Shown: positions 18,979 through 29,306, counted from the first letter of the stretch. The stretch is 64,000 bases of DNA from Mucilaginibacter sp. Bleaf8 (GCF_018390515.1 NZ_JAHBBK010000003.1:372001-436000); one strand, 5' to 3'. A program made the numbers and translations. Notes: a model not told the origin generated them from the letters alone.

Positions 18979-20028
18979 TTACCTGTATATAAATGGCGTG
19001 TATTCGTATTCCTTCTTTCTGAATTTTTTTGCCAGATTATTGAATTGCTCATTTTTTTTGGAGCTGCCAAAGCCGCATGAAACAGCTTCAATGCATTCAT
19101 TCTCCAATACAGGGTATAAGTTTTCCAGTTTTTGGTTCTGTGCCATTACATATACAAAATCTTTCAATGTTGGAGCCGTTTTTAATGGATCCAGTTTTTG
19201 TAATCCTTTCATGTTTTCCAAATAAATTCGTCTGAGTTTGTATAGCCTGTCTAAATTAGGTAGCTCTTTAACATCCGGGAGTGATTGAAGAAACAGATTT
19301 TGTAAAGCGGTCAGATTTGCAACAAAAGACAAGTCGGTAAGTCCTCTAACCTGCCACATTTCAAGGTACTTTAAGTTAGGAAGTGAAGACAAAGCATCAA
19401 AATTTTTTATACTGCCCAGCTTGATGTCAACAGACCATAGCTCTTCCAACCCTGTTAAGTAATTTAAATCAGGCGTTGAGATAGATCTTAGTGTAATCTT
19501 TTTCAACTTTTTTAAACTATTAACAGATGCTATACCTTTAAAATGCCCCTCAAGATATAGTTCTTCAAGATTAACAAATCGGGTCAGTTTGTCTATACTT
19601 GGTTTTTTTGATTGTGTCCGATGCAAGCTAAGTTGTTTCAAACCCGGATTGATGCCATCAAGGAAATCGAAATTATCCAGTTCATAGATTCCTATAGTTA
19701 AAGATTCAAGACCCTTCAATCCTGTTAAAACTTCAATTCCCTTAGTCTTCCTTAGGCTATCTGCAGAAAAACTCCTTAATGATGGTATTCTTTTTAGAAA
19801 GTTTAAGTCCAAATCGTCCATGTAGTGACCAAATACCCGCAATGTAATATCCGGCCGTTCAGCAAAAACAAACTCCTCCAGCGCTTCTATTTCTTTCTCT
19901 GTCAGTGGTGAAGAGAACTGGATAACGGAAGTTTTAGGGTTATTGGTTAATTTTTTCAAACCACGTTTTTTAAAGCCAGTGGTGATTTGGTATCGTTCGT
20001 TGATTTCATCAACAGGATGTATAGCCAT
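18979..20028 (-). CDS. leucine-rich-repeat protein
   Basis: A 349-residue protein built mainly of leucine-rich repeats of about 22-24 residues, for example LKGLESLTIGIYELDNFDFL, LVNLEELYLEGHF-like, LKKLKKITLRSI, LTGLEELWSVDIKL and LPNLKYLEMWQVRGLTDLSF. There is no signal peptide or membrane segment, so it is probably cytoplasmic. The ATG at 20028 is preferred to an upstream TTG at 20076. The N-terminus (about 1-60) is not LRR-like. Such proteins bind other proteins and sit in varied contexts. No partner is suggested by the neighbours, which are on the opposite strand. Function unknown. Confidence 0.75.
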   Translation of the reverse strand: MAIHPVDEINERYQITTGFKKRGLKKLTNNPKTSVIQFSSPLTEKEIEALEEFVFAERPDITLRVFGHYMDDLDLNFLKRIPSLRSFSADSLRKTKGIEVLTGLKGLESLTIGIYELDNFDFLDGINPGLKQLSLHRTQSKKPSIDKLTRFVNLEELYLEGHFKGIASVNSLKKLKKITLRSISTPDLNYLTGLEELWSVDIKLGSIKNFDALSSLPNLKYLEMWQVRGLTDLSFVANLTALQNLFLQSLPDVKELPNLDRLYKLRRIYLENMKGLQKLDPLKTAPTLKDFVYVMAQNQKLENLYPVLENECIEAVSCGFGSSKKNEQFNNLAKKFRKKEYEYTPFIYR

Positions 20029-20275
20029 ATTGTGTAAGCGTTTGCTCGGGTAGTAGTAAATGAATAATGGGATCAATTACTAAGATTAAACCCGTGCTTG
20101 CTAAAGTAATAACTCATAATTATACTAAGAAAATAAGTTGAGTCAAGCATCCGCTTAATCACAGGCTGAGATTAGTGAGCTGCTTGCTAAGGCAAGCGTA
20201 ATTTGCAACCTTAGTACTCGCCAAATCATTTTGTCCTTAATGTTGTTATGGTAGCATTAACGGATATCAACATTT

Positions 20276-21796
20276 ATGGCAATTATTGGCGAGCTGCTTA
20301 AAACGGCAATTGAATTTACCGACAAATTTATAAAAGAGCCCGACCCTGTACAGGCACAGCAAGAGGTTTTGCACCAACTGCTCACCAAAGCACAAAATAC
20401 GGCGTTTGGCAAGCACTATGATTTTGAGAAAATATTAAGCAACCCGGATATAGCCCAAGCCTTTGCCCGTACCGTACCTGTGTTTGATTACGATGGCCTG
20501 GAGCGCGAGTGGTGGCACCGTGTGGTAGCAGGCGAAAATGATATAACCTGGCCGGGCGCTACCCGTTACCTGGCCCTCAGCAGCGGCACCACGAGCCATA
20601 GTAAAACCATACCGGTAACCGATGATATGCTGGATGCCATACGCCGTTCTGGTATGCAGCAGGTAGCCGCGTTGGCGCATTTTAACTTACCTGCCACCTT
20701 TTACGGCAAAGAGATTTTAATGCTGGGCAGCAGCACCGCCCTCAAAGATATTAACGGCCATTTGGCCGGCGAGATAAGCGGTATCAGCGCAAGCAATATA
20801 CCATCGTGGTTTGAGGGATATTATCGCCCGGGTAAAGAAATTGCCAGTATCAGCGATTTTGATGAACGCGTTAAAGAAATTGCCAAACAGGCACCCAACT
20901 GGGATATCGGTGGCCTATCAGGCATACCAGCATGGATTGAACTGATGCTGAAAGAGGTGATCCGTTATCATGGCCTCAAAAATATTCATGAGATATGGCC
21001 TAACCTCACCGTATATACTACCGGCGGTGTGGCTTTTGAGCCTTATCGAAAAAGTTTAGAGAAACTGCTGGCTTACCCATTGGTATACATTGATACATAT
21101 CTGGCATCCGAGGGCTTTTTAGCGATGCAGAAAAGGCCTGATACATCAGCCATGGCCCTGGTGGTAGATAATGGTATTTATTTTGAGTTTGTACCTTTTG
21201 AGGAGCAGTATATTACCGAAGATGGAGGCGTAGTGCCCGATGCGAAAGTAATTGGTTTGGCCGATGTTGAGGAAAATAAGGATTATGTACTGCTCATATC
21301 TACCGTATCAGGCACCTGGCGCTATGCCATTGGTGATACGGTAATGTTTACCGATAAAAGCAGGTGCGAAATTAAGATCAGTGGCCGTACCAAGCAATTT
21401 TTAAATGTAGCCGGCTCGCAGCTATCGGTTATCCAGATGAATGCCGGTATACAGGAAATACAGAATCGCTTTAATATAGCCATTCATGAATTCATTGTTG
21501 CCACCATTCACCGTGGCGAGGAGCTGATTGACCGCTGGTACATCAGTACGGATAAAGAAGTGGATAGGGCAGAGGTGGCCCAGGCGCTTGACCAGTACCT
21601 GAAAGACAATAATAAGAACTATGCCGTAGCCCGTACCCGCGCTTTAAAAGACGTAGAGGTGGTTACCGTACCGGTTGAGCATTTTTATAAATGGAGCGAG
21701 GAAAAGAAAAAGCTTGGCGGCCAGGTAAAAATACCCCGCGTAATGAAAGAAGAGCAGTTTTTGGAGTGGGAAGATTTTGTTAAGCACTTAAGTTGA
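20276..21796 (+). CDS. GH3 auxin-responsive-family acyl-adenylating enzyme
   Basis: A 506-residue member of the GH3/JAR1 branch of the ANL superfamily (unrelated to glycosidase GH3). In plants these enzymes adenylate carboxylic acids and attach amino acids. Seen here are the N-terminal block QNTAFGKHYDF, the phosphate loop LALSSGTTSHSKTIPVT, the central YTTGGVAFEPYRKSLEKL and YLASEGFLA segments, and the hinge or adenylate-binding region YAIGDTVMFTDKSRCEIKISGRTKQFLNV. No signal peptide. Bacteroidota often carry one copy, and its substrate is generally not known. It stands alone and converges on the metallopeptidase-like gene with 30 bp between stops. Confidence 0.88.
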   Translation: MAIIGELLKTAIEFTDKFIKEPDPVQAQQEVLHQLLTKAQNTAFGKHYDFEKILSNPDIAQAFARTVPVFDYDGLEREWWHRVVAGENDITWPGATRYLALSSGTTSHSKTIPVTDDMLDAIRRSGMQQVAALAHFNLPATFYGKEILMLGSSTALKDINGHLAGEISGISASNIPSWFEGYYRPGKEIASISDFDERVKEIAKQAPNWDIGGLSGIPAWIELMLKEVIRYHGLKNIHEIWPNLTVYTTGGVAFEPYRKSLEKLLAYPLVYIDTYLASEGFLAMQKRPDTSAMALVVDNGIYFEFVPFEEQYITEDGGVVPDAKVIGLADVEENKDYVLLISTVSGTWRYAIGDTVMFTDKSRCEIKISGRTKQFLNVAGSQLSVIQMNAGIQEIQNRFNIAIHEFIVATIHRGEELIDRWYISTDKEVDRAEVAQALDQYLKDNNKNYAVARTRALKDVEVVTVPVEHFYKWSEEKKKLGGQVKIPRVMKEEQFLEWEDFVKHLS

Positions 21797-21826
21797 TTAC
21801 TGTATCCACACCTGCCCGCCTATAAT

Positions 21827-22537
21827 TTATATGGCTGCGGGCGACTTGATGTGGGTGGTATCGGGGTCTTTCTTCAGCTTTTTAGTCATGTCCATAATCT
21901 GCTGTGGCGACAGGTACAGCTTTTTAATGCGGTCTTTGTAAGCCTGTGGCAGGTCGGCCGTGTGCAGAATGAAGTTTTTAGTTTTAATTATGTAATCGGC
22001 CAACCCATGCTCAACGGCATAGCCATCGGCATTGCGCTCGGCCTGCATCAGGTAGTAGTCTGAGCACACGTATCGTAAGCCAAACAATATCATATTGGCA
22101 TTGCTGCGGTGCGTATAATCGGTAATATGGCCCAGTTCGTGACCAAACCAGCCTACCAAAATATCCTTAGGCACGTTTTGTATGGGCATGGAGCCATGTG
22201 CCATCACAAAATTGGGGTTGATCTTTACCACATAGGCCCGCCCCGTTTGCCCCCTAAAAATACTGCCCAGCACCGGTTGCGACAGCATGATGGATTTGCT
22301 GGTATTAGGATCGAACACAAAATGTATGGACGTTTCTTTTAGCTCCGGGTAGTAACTCAGTGCTGCTTTGATCTCATTTTGTACCACTACGGGTATTACC
22401 TTGTGCTGGTAAAAGGTATTGGCCGTATCAACCCCGGCCAGTTGCGCCGGTTTGGCCGAGAAGTAAACCGTTGTGTACACAACGATAGCTGTTAAAACAA
22501 CAGTGAGCAGGATAATAAGAATGTATCTTCTACGCAT
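21827..22537 (-). CDS. membrane-anchored HExxH metalloprotein
   Basis: A 236-residue protein starting at the ATG at 22537 (a GTG at 22552 would add five residues). One N-terminal membrane anchor (ILIILLTVVLTAIVVYTTVYF) precedes a periplasmic domain with HELGH at residues 133-137, followed by DYTHRSNANM and, later, QAERNADGYAVEHGL. The H-E-x-x-H pair plus the downstream E-x-N-A-D helix is the layout of zincin peptidases such as M48/M56. It is shorter than typical members, so a family is not assigned. It is probably co-transcribed with the SGNH hydrolase 46 bp upstream. Confidence 0.7.
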   Translation of the reverse strand: MRRRYILIILLTVVLTAIVVYTTVYFSAKPAQLAGVDTANTFYQHKVIPVVVQNEIKAALSYYPELKETSIHFVFDPNTSKSIMLSQPVLGSIFRGQTGRAYVVKINPNFVMAHGSMPIQNVPKDILVGWFGHELGHITDYTHRSNANMILFGLRYVCSDYYLMQAERNADGYAVEHGLADYIIKTKNFILHTADLPQAYKDRIKKLYLSPQQIMDMTKKLKKDPDTTHIKSPAAI

Positions 22538-22583
22538 GTTTAAACAACACACCGTTGGTTAAATGGTTCGTGGGCGTTTAGGT

Positions 22584-23162
22584 TCAACTGGTGGGTGGTA
22601 CCATCAGTTGTTGTAAAACAGGGCATACCCGGTTGGCAATAATACGGTAGCCTTCGGCAGAGGGATGCACACCATCGGGTAGGTTCAGGTGTGCCAGTCC
22701 GGCAACGCCTTCCAGAAAGAAGGGTACAAAGGCCATTTGGTTGCGTTCGGCTATGGTTCTGAATAGGCGCATAAACTCCTGGGCCAAATTGCCCAGCAAG
22801 CCGCCAAATTGCAGGGGCAGCTCCATACCCATCAGGGCCATTTTAGCTTGTGGATATCTGGCTTTTACCTTATCAATAATAGCTTGTAGGTTACGGGCCG
22901 TACTTTGCGGCGGTATACCGCGCAATATATCATTGATGCCCAGCTCCAGCACAAAAATATGGATAGGCTGATTAAGCAGATAATCAACCCGGGTTAATCC
23001 CCCGGCAGATGTATCGCCGCTGATGCCGGCATTAATTACGCGGTAAGGTAAGCTGGCCGCATTTATCTTTTGCTGGATCAAAGCCGGGAACGATTCTTCT
23101 GACACATTACGTAAGCCATATCCAGCGGTTAAGCTATCGCCTAAAAACAACACATTATTCAT
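22584..23162 (-). CDS. SGNH/GDSL-family esterase (TesA/arylesterase type)
   Basis: A 192-residue hydrolase with the four SGNH blocks: FLGDSLTAGYGL (nucleophile Ser10), the Gly block GISGDTSAGG, ELGINDIL (Asn), and PDGVHPSAEGY carrying the Asp-His pair. The length and spacing fit bacterial TesA-like lysophospholipase/arylesterases. No signal peptide is visible, so it appears cytoplasmic, unlike E. coli TesA. It is upstream of, and oriented with, the HExxH gene. Confidence 0.88.
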   Translation of the reverse strand: MNNVLFLGDSLTAGYGLRNVSEESFPALIQQKINAASLPYRVINAGISGDTSAGGLTRVDYLLNQPIHIFVLELGINDILRGIPPQSTARNLQAIIDKVKARYPQAKMALMGMELPLQFGGLLGNLAQEFMRLFRTIAERNQMAFVPFFLEGVAGLAHLNLPDGVHPSAEGYRIIANRVCPVLQQLMVPPTS

Positions 23163-23626
23163 ACAGGTTTAACAGCGGTTGGATAGGGGATGTTTCCGGT
23201 ATGGGCTGTGATTGAGTAGCTTTATTAGGTATATATGAAAATAATAAAGCTTGCTGTAACTCTGCTGCTGATTTTGACAAGTTAACTTGAATACGCAGGA
23301 TTACATACCCGGCACATGAAAGCTGATAAAATAGCGCACTTTAGGTTATTTATTGTACTTAACTTAATAAAAAGTTAATTCAGTTTTATATATCACGAAG
23401 TATTTCCAAGATTATAGCTTATTCATTGATTTGGTATCAATATAATAGTCTTTAGTCGCTTTTGGTAATAAAGATTCAATTTATTGACTTTTTTGCCGTG
23501 TTGTAGTTGTGTTTTGTGGAATTATAGCTGGATTTTAACCTTTTTTTGCGTTTTTGATTGAAAATTTTCTTGTTTTTGATTAAAATCTATATTTTAACAC
23601 CACTTAATCAAACAAATAATTAACGC
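23163..23626. other. AT-rich intergenic region upstream of the second susCD operon
   Basis: A 464-base AT-rich spacer between the divergent SGNH hydrolase and susC. It contains many T/A runs but no ORF with coding character and no unambiguous TTG/TAnnTTTG pair. It must hold the promoter(s) for both directions. I could not place them confidently. Confidence 0.6.
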
Positions 23627-26600
23627 ATGAAAAAAATTTTACAAAACCTGCTGTGGGTTTTGCTGCTTATAGGTACCCAAGCCTATGCGCAAAACCGTAC
23701 AGTAACCGGTACAGTAACTGGCAAAGATGATGGCTTGCCGCTTCCGGGCGTAACTGTAAAAGTTCCGGGAACAACAAGAGGTACGCAAACGGATGGGAAT
23801 GGTAAATACTCATTCAATATTCCGTCAACAGCTAATACACTCGAGTTTAGCTTTATTGGCTATACTACACAAAAAGTAGGAGTAGGTTCCGGGTCAGTAG
23901 TAAATATTACGCTGTCGTCGGCATCAAGCCAGTTAACAGAAGTTGTAATTACTGGTGCTTACGGTGTAAAGCAATCATCACGTGCAACGGGTGCTTCCGC
24001 ATCACTGGTAACCGGAGATCAATTAAACACAATTCGCCAAACTAACATTAACAATGCGTTAGCTGGTAAGGCAACTGGTTTGCAAGTACGTAGCCAGTCG
24101 GCCGGTGCGTTGGGGCGCCAAACAGAGGTGAGATTGCGCGGTGCAACCGGATTTAGTACCGGTTTAGGTGCATTATATATCATTGACGGAACTATTGTTC
24201 CTAACTCAGACGATTTAAATCCGGATGATGTAGAAAGTGTAACGGTATTGCAAGGCCCGGCGGCTTCAGCTCAGTTTGGTTCACAGGGTGCTAATGGTGC
24301 AATTGTAATCACTACAAAAAGAGGTAGAAAAGCAAATGGTATTGGTATTAGCTTAAACCTGGGTGCTCAATTTGACAAAGTTTATATTTTGCCGGATTAT
24401 CAGAATACGTATGCCGGTGGCTCTTCTGCGGATTTAATGCAGTACCGGTGGAAAGAGGGCGATCCGGTTGAATGGAAAGCATTAGACGGTAAATACTATC
24501 CTGACTACAGCGATGATAGCAGCTGGGGGCCAAAAATGGTTGGCCAGGAATATATTCCATGGTATGCTTGGGCTGGCGGCACTAAGTACTCTTACAAAAC
24601 GGCCAGCTTAACTTCTCAACCGGATAATGCTAAAAACTTTTATCAAACCGGTATCGCTTTAAATAATAACGTAGCTTTTACTAAAGCCGGTGATGATTAT
24701 AACATCAGATTATCTTATGCGAATCAAAATGCCCGTGGCATAATTCCGAACACTAATCTGAACAAAAACACCTTTAACTTAAACACCACCTATGATTTAA
24801 ATAAGCATTTACAGGTGAGTGCCAATATTAACTATATAAGCCAAAAAGTAAACGGTGAGATAAATGACGATTACTCAAATTTAACAACCGGGGCGTTCAG
24901 CCAATGGTTTCACCGCGATTTGGATATGAGTATATTGAAAGAGTTGCGGGGCCTGAAATCGCCGGATGGTACTTATGTTAGCTGGAACCACCTAAATCCA
25001 GGCGCATATGATCCATCTAACCCATCGGCATTTTATGCTGGTAATTACTGGTACAATCCATATACCTTCACCGATTTTTATAAACAAGTGGAGCAAAGAG
25101 ACCGCTTATACGGTAATCTGGCTTTAACTTATAAAATTAATGATCATTTCAGTGTAAGAGGTACTTATCGTAAAAACCAGACTAATGCTTATAGTGAAAA
25201 CAGAGAGTACTCGGAATTGAAATACAGTGGTTCACAAACGGGTAGAAAGGGTTATTACAGAACTGGTACTTCTTACTCAAACAGGGAGAACTATGAGTTA
25301 CTTGCTACCTACAACCAAAAGTTCAAAGATTTCACTGTTGATGCAAACGTAGGTACTGATATTTTCAACTGGACATATAAAGACAATTATGCCAGCACCA
25401 ACAATGGCTTAAGTGTTGACAACCTGTTTACTATAGGTAACTCTGTTGATCAGCCCTCAGTTTCGAACTCCAGAACCCAAGAGCAATATCGTGCTATATT
25501 AGGAAGGGCCACTTTCGGTTATAAGAACATGGCGTTTATTACCGGTAACATCCGTAAAGACTGGTACTCTACCCTAAAAGCTTCTGATAATGCGGTTGTA
25601 TCAAAATCAATCGATGGTTCATTTGTATTTAGCGAGTTGCTGCCAAAAAGTACACAAAGCTGGTTGAGCTATGCCAAGGTAAGAGCATCATATGGTGAGA
25701 TTCCTTTAGCATTAGGTACAACAAATGAAACCTTTGGTGCTTACCGTTACCCTGGTATGTTATATGGTATTAACCAGTACAAATGGGGTGCAAACGTGTT
25801 GATGAACACGCCTGACCAATATGTAGATCAAAATTTAAAAGGAACTGTTACTAAGCAATCAGAGTTTGGTTTGGACCTGAGATTCTTCAATGACCGTATT
25901 GGTGTAACAGGTACTTATTACATGGGTACTGATAAAGGGATTCCTTATACCCTAAGTTCAAATGCAGCGAGCGGGTTTTCATCTATACTAACCAACATTG
26001 GTTTAATTAAAAGAAAAGGCTTAGAATTTTCGCTTAGTGGTAATCCAGTAAGAATTAAAAACTTTAACTGGACCTTTAACTCAACCTGGAGCCGTCAGTT
26101 AGAAAATCAGGTAGTTGAAATTAGTGATCAATATGGTGTAGATCGCATCAGTGTTAGTGGTGTTTGGGGTAGCGACATGCCTTACATGATTCACCAAAAA
26201 GGCATGAAATGGGGTCAGATTTATGGTAACGGTATTAAGCGTAATGCTGATGGCGTGCCAATCCTGACATCAGGTGGCTTATACCAAAACGATCCAAACG
26301 TATATTTTGGTAGTGTACTGCCTCGTTTCACCGGTGGTTTACAAAACGCATTTACCATCTATAAAAACTTTAACCTGAATGTAAACATTGATTATCAGGT
26401 AGGTGGTAAGTTTGTTTCCTTGTCTCAAATGTTCGGTACGTTTAGCGGTTTAACAAAAATAACTGCAGAGTTGAACGACAAAGGTAACCCAGTGCGTGAC
26501 CCGATTGCTGATGGTGGTGGCGTGCATGTAACTGGTGTTGATGCCAACAACAATCCGGTTAGTTACTATGTAGATGCAAAAACTTACTTCCAAGGCTTAA

Positions 26601-26869
26601 CCAACAACAAAACATACGATCCGTATATATATGACTTAACATTCGTGAAACTACGTGAGTTAGGGTTGGGATATAATATTCCGGTTAAAAAGTTAGGTTT
26701 AGGTAAAGCTATACAAACAGCCACATTTCAAATAACAGCGCGCGACTTATGGTTGATTTATGCTAAAACCAGAGGTTTTGACCCATCTCAAATAGATGAG
26801 TTGCGTGGTGAAACTTCACAGTTTCCTGGTACCAGAGCCCTTGGATTTAACCTGAGAGTGACCTTCTAA
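23627..26869 (+). CDS. SusC/RagA TonB-dependent outer-membrane transporter (second locus)
   Basis: A 1080-residue TonB-dependent importer. The signal peptide ends at AYAQ (residue 22). The regulatory CarboxypepD-like domain reads GTVTGKDDGLPLPGVTVKVPG. The plug region contains EVVITGAYGVKQSSRATGAS, GALYIIDGTIVPNSDDLNPDDVESV and GSQGANGAIVITTKRG. The barrel ends GFNLRVTF. The start has an AAAUAAUUA-type AT-rich leader typical of Bacteroidota. It is followed after 27 bp by its SusD partner. No glycosidase or regulator is linked on either side, so the imported ligand cannot be guessed. Confidence 0.95.
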   Translation: MKKILQNLLWVLLLIGTQAYAQNRTVTGTVTGKDDGLPLPGVTVKVPGTTRGTQTDGNGKYSFNIPSTANTLEFSFIGYTTQKVGVGSGSVVNITLSSASSQLTEVVITGAYGVKQSSRATGASASLVTGDQLNTIRQTNINNALAGKATGLQVRSQSAGALGRQTEVRLRGATGFSTGLGALYIIDGTIVPNSDDLNPDDVESVTVLQGPAASAQFGSQGANGAIVITTKRGRKANGIGISLNLGAQFDKVYILPDYQNTYAGGSSADLMQYRWKEGDPVEWKALDGKYYPDYSDDSSWGPKMVGQEYIPWYAWAGGTKYSYKTASLTSQPDNAKNFYQTGIALNNNVAFTKAGDDYNIRLSYANQNARGIIPNTNLNKNTFNLNTTYDLNKHLQVSANINYISQKVNGEINDDYSNLTTGAFSQWFHRDLDMSILKELRGLKSPDGTYVSWNHLNPGAYDPSNPSAFYAGNYWYNPYTFTDFYKQVEQRDRLYGNLALTYKINDHFSVRGTYRKNQTNAYSENREYSELKYSGSQTGRKGYYRTGTSYSNRENYELLATYNQKFKDFTVDANVGTDIFNWTYKDNYASTNNGLSVDNLFTIGNSVDQPSVSNSRTQEQYRAILGRATFGYKNMAFITGNIRKDWYSTLKASDNAVVSKSIDGSFVFSELLPKSTQSWLSYAKVRASYGEIPLALGTTNETFGAYRYPGMLYGINQYKWGANVLMNTPDQYVDQNLKGTVTKQSEFGLDLRFFNDRIGVTGTYYMGTDKGIPYTLSSNAASGFSSILTNIGLIKRKGLEFSLSGNPVRIKNFNWTFNSTWSRQLENQVVEISDQYGVDRISVSGVWGSDMPYMIHQKGMKWGQIYGNGIKRNADGVPILTSGGLYQNDPNVYFGSVLPRFTGGLQNAFTIYKNFNLNVNIDYQVGGKFVSLSQMFGTFSGLTKITAELNDKGNPVRDPIADGGGVHVTGVDANNNPVSYYVDAKTYFQGLTNNKTYDPYIYDLTFVKLRELGLGYNIPVKKLGLGKAIQTATFQITARDLWLIYAKTRGFDPSQIDELRGETSQFPGTRALGFNLRVTF

Positions 26870-26896
26870 TTACAGGGATTTTTTAAGTAGACAAAC

Positions 26897-28339
26897 ATGA
26901 AAAAAAGATATTATATAAGCTTATTGGCAACTGCCTTGATTTGGGGTGCAGGTTGCAATAAAATAGATGATTTTGGTAATGTTAATAAAGATCCGAACGG
27001 TATTAGTACACCAATACCATCGGCTTTATTAACCAATGTGGAGGCTGGTATTGCCAACTTTGCGGCCAGAAATGATGTAGCGATTAACGGCGCACAGTAT
27101 GCACAGTACTTTTCAGAAACACAGTATTCTAATACATCATTATATAGCTTGCCTCAAATATCGTTTACCGGGTATTACAGCGGTTCATTATATGATTTGC
27201 AAAACATCATCAATTTGAACCAGAGTAATAATGCAGTTCAGGTAGCTAAGATTTTGCAGCAGTATATTTTCTGGACTATTACTGATGCCTGGGGCGACGT
27301 TCCTTATAGCGAAGCGCTAAAAGGGATCAGTGCTATCACGCCAAAGTATGATAAGCAGGAAGATATTTATAAGGGTATTTTAGCCACGTTGACATCAGCT
27401 GTTGCAAGTTTTGACAATACATCAGCTATAGCAGGGGATGTTATTTATAATGGCGATGTAGCTTCCTGGAAAAGAGCAGCAAACTCGTTGAAACTATTAG
27501 TGGCACTACAACTATCTAAAAAGGTGCCAGCATCTTCGGGTTATGCAGCTACGGCTGTTAAAGAAGCCATAGCAGCGAATGGTGGCCTGATTACCGAAAA
27601 TTCGCAGAATTTTGATGTGAACTTTCCAGGTGGTAATTACAAGAGCGAGTGGTGGAACTTTTACAATGGCCGGAAAGATTATGCCGAAAGTAAAACTGTT
27701 ACCGATATAACCAACTCCTTAAATGATACACGGCAAAATGCTTTTGGCGGCTCAAGTGAAATTTCAGGGTCTACAGGTTCATCAAACGTAGGGGTACCAT
27801 ACGGCTTAGCCCGGAATTCTGCGATTGCTTTTACCGATGCCAATACCAACTGGGCTCGCGTGCTGCGTGGGGACTTACGGACAGAAACAGGTACTGTAAG
27901 TATGATTACTGCAGGCGAAGTTTTGCTGGCGCGGGCAGAAGCTGCCAATATTGGCTGGACAACTGAATCTTCCAATGATATGTACAGGCAGGGTATAGCC
28001 AAGTCGTTTGAACAGTGGGGCTATACAGTTACAGATACTTACCTGAATCAATCGGGTGTAAACTTATCATCAGGTAATGCTTATAATAAAATTATTCTGC
28101 AACGATATCTGGCCAGTTATCCTGATGGGCACATGGCCTGGGATATATGGCGTAAAACGGGTATCCCGTCGCTTACACCAGCACCTGATGCTACAAATAG
28201 CTCAAAAAAGATCGTTCGCCGGTTTACATACGCTACCAGTGAGTATAACACCAATGGTGCAAATGTGAGAGAGGCTGTGGCTCGTATTCCGGGTGGCGAC
28301 ACTCAGGATTCGAGAGTTTGGTGGGATCAGAATAATTAA
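26897..28339 (+). CDS. SusD/RagB nutrient-binding outer-membrane lipoprotein (second locus)
   Basis: A 480-residue lipoprotein with a lipobox at WGAGCNKI (Cys20). It resembles the SusD_like branch often annotated as nutrient-binding lipoprotein: NVNKDPNGISTP near the N-terminus, helices with YIFWTITDAWGDVPYSEALKG, and a C-terminal KIILQRYLASYPDGHMAWDIWRKTGIP and RFTYATSEYNTNGANV. It forms the lid of the transporter encoded immediately upstream. The stop is 20 bp before the next lipoprotein gene. Confidence 0.93.
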   Translation: MKKRYYISLLATALIWGAGCNKIDDFGNVNKDPNGISTPIPSALLTNVEAGIANFAARNDVAINGAQYAQYFSETQYSNTSLYSLPQISFTGYYSGSLYDLQNIINLNQSNNAVQVAKILQQYIFWTITDAWGDVPYSEALKGISAITPKYDKQEDIYKGILATLTSAVASFDNTSAIAGDVIYNGDVASWKRAANSLKLLVALQLSKKVPASSGYAATAVKEAIAANGGLITENSQNFDVNFPGGNYKSEWWNFYNGRKDYAESKTVTDITNSLNDTRQNAFGGSSEISGSTGSSNVGVPYGLARNSAIAFTDANTNWARVLRGDLRTETGTVSMITAGEVLLARAEAANIGWTTESSNDMYRQGIAKSFEQWGYTVTDTYLNQSGVNLSSGNAYNKIILQRYLASYPDGHMAWDIWRKTGIPSLTPAPDATNSSKKIVRRFTYATSEYNTNGANVREAVARIPGGDTQDSRVWWDQNN

Positions 28340-28358
28340 CCCCTTTAAAACGTAAAAC

Positions 28359-29252
28359 ATGAAATTTAAAAACATAAAATTTTTAATGCTTGCCTGCTCG
28401 TTAACGATGCTGTTTTCTGCGTGCAGAAAAGATGTGAACGATGCAGACGAAACGCTGGAGTCGGGTACAACCTTTATTGGTGTGCCTGAAGGCTTGGAAC
28501 AAAGTATATTTTTCACTGCTCCTGTTGCAAGTGGTAATGTAGATCTGTTTAGCATAAAAAAAGACGCAGCAAATAATCAGGAGCTTCAAAAGTCTCAATC
28601 AATAGTTTTGACAGCAATTCCTGATGCTATAACAAAGTATAATGAAGCTCACGAAACAGAATATGAAGTGCTACCGGTTTCTTTTTACACAATAGCCAAT
28701 AAGAGCGTAACTCAAAGTAGTAACAACCTGGCATTTAACTTTGCGCCAGGCGATTTCGTTCAGAAGTTTACTATTAATTTAGACGGAACGAAATGGACCG
28801 ATCTATCTAAAAAATATGCCTTAGCTTATATCATAAGTAACACCGGCGGCTTATCTGTTCATGCCGCAAGCAATGATACGATCATGGTGCTTTTTGGTGT
28901 AAAAAATGATTATGATGCCACATATAAAGCTACCGGAGGTATTACATTCCCAGCGGCTCAATCAGCAAATAACAGAACTTGGAGCGATCGTGAAAAAAGT
29001 TTAACAACGATAAGTCCTAATGTTGTAGAAGCAGAAGCTGGGGATTTAGGTGGAAGCGGTTACTGGATGTATTTAACTATCAATTCAGATAATACCGTAA
29101 AAGTTACACCTTCTTCACGATCTGCTAATGGTACCATACAAAATGATGGTGCTTGTACGTATGATCCGAGCACGAAGACCTTCAAACTGAATTATAAATA
29201 TGTTGGAGGAACCGGTGATCGGAAAATTTCTGAGGAACTGGTAAGGCAATAA
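28359..29252 (+). CDS. DUF1735 / BT_3987-type surface lipoprotein
   Basis: A 297-residue lipoprotein (lipobox LFSACRKD, Cys22). The N-terminal half resembles the DUF1735/BT_3987 Ig-like domain (ESGTTFIGVPEGLEQSIFF, YEVLPVSFYTI, GDFVQKFTINLDGTKWTDLSKKYALAYIIS). The C-terminal half resembles the DUF4361 jelly-roll-like module (YWMYLTINSDNTVKVTPSS). Such proteins accompany SusCD pairs as extra surface glycan-binding proteins. It is the third and last gene of the operon. If enzymes once followed, they are no longer here; the tRNA-Pro island starts 150 bp downstream. Confidence 0.8.
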   Translation: MKFKNIKFLMLACSLTMLFSACRKDVNDADETLESGTTFIGVPEGLEQSIFFTAPVASGNVDLFSIKKDAANNQELQKSQSIVLTAIPDAITKYNEAHETEYEVLPVSFYTIANKSVTQSSNNLAFNFAPGDFVQKFTINLDGTKWTDLSKKYALAYIISNTGGLSVHAASNDTIMVLFGVKNDYDATYKATGGITFPAAQSANNRTWSDREKSLTTISPNVVEAEAGDLGGSGYWMYLTINSDNTVKVTPSSRSANGTIQNDGACTYDPSTKTFKLNYKYVGGTGDRKISEELVRQ

Positions 29253-29268
29253 CCTGCTTATTGTTAAT

Positions 29269-29306
29269 AACACAAAAGGATTCCATTGGGATCCTTTTGT
29301 GTTTAC
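29269..29306 (+). terminator. rho-independent terminator after second susCD operon
   Basis: A 13-bp perfect stem AACACAAAAGGAT / ATCCTTTTGTGTT that extends inward by three pairs (TCC/GGG) to a 3-base loop and is followed by TTTACG. It is the last chromosomal feature before the island. Confidence 0.85.
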
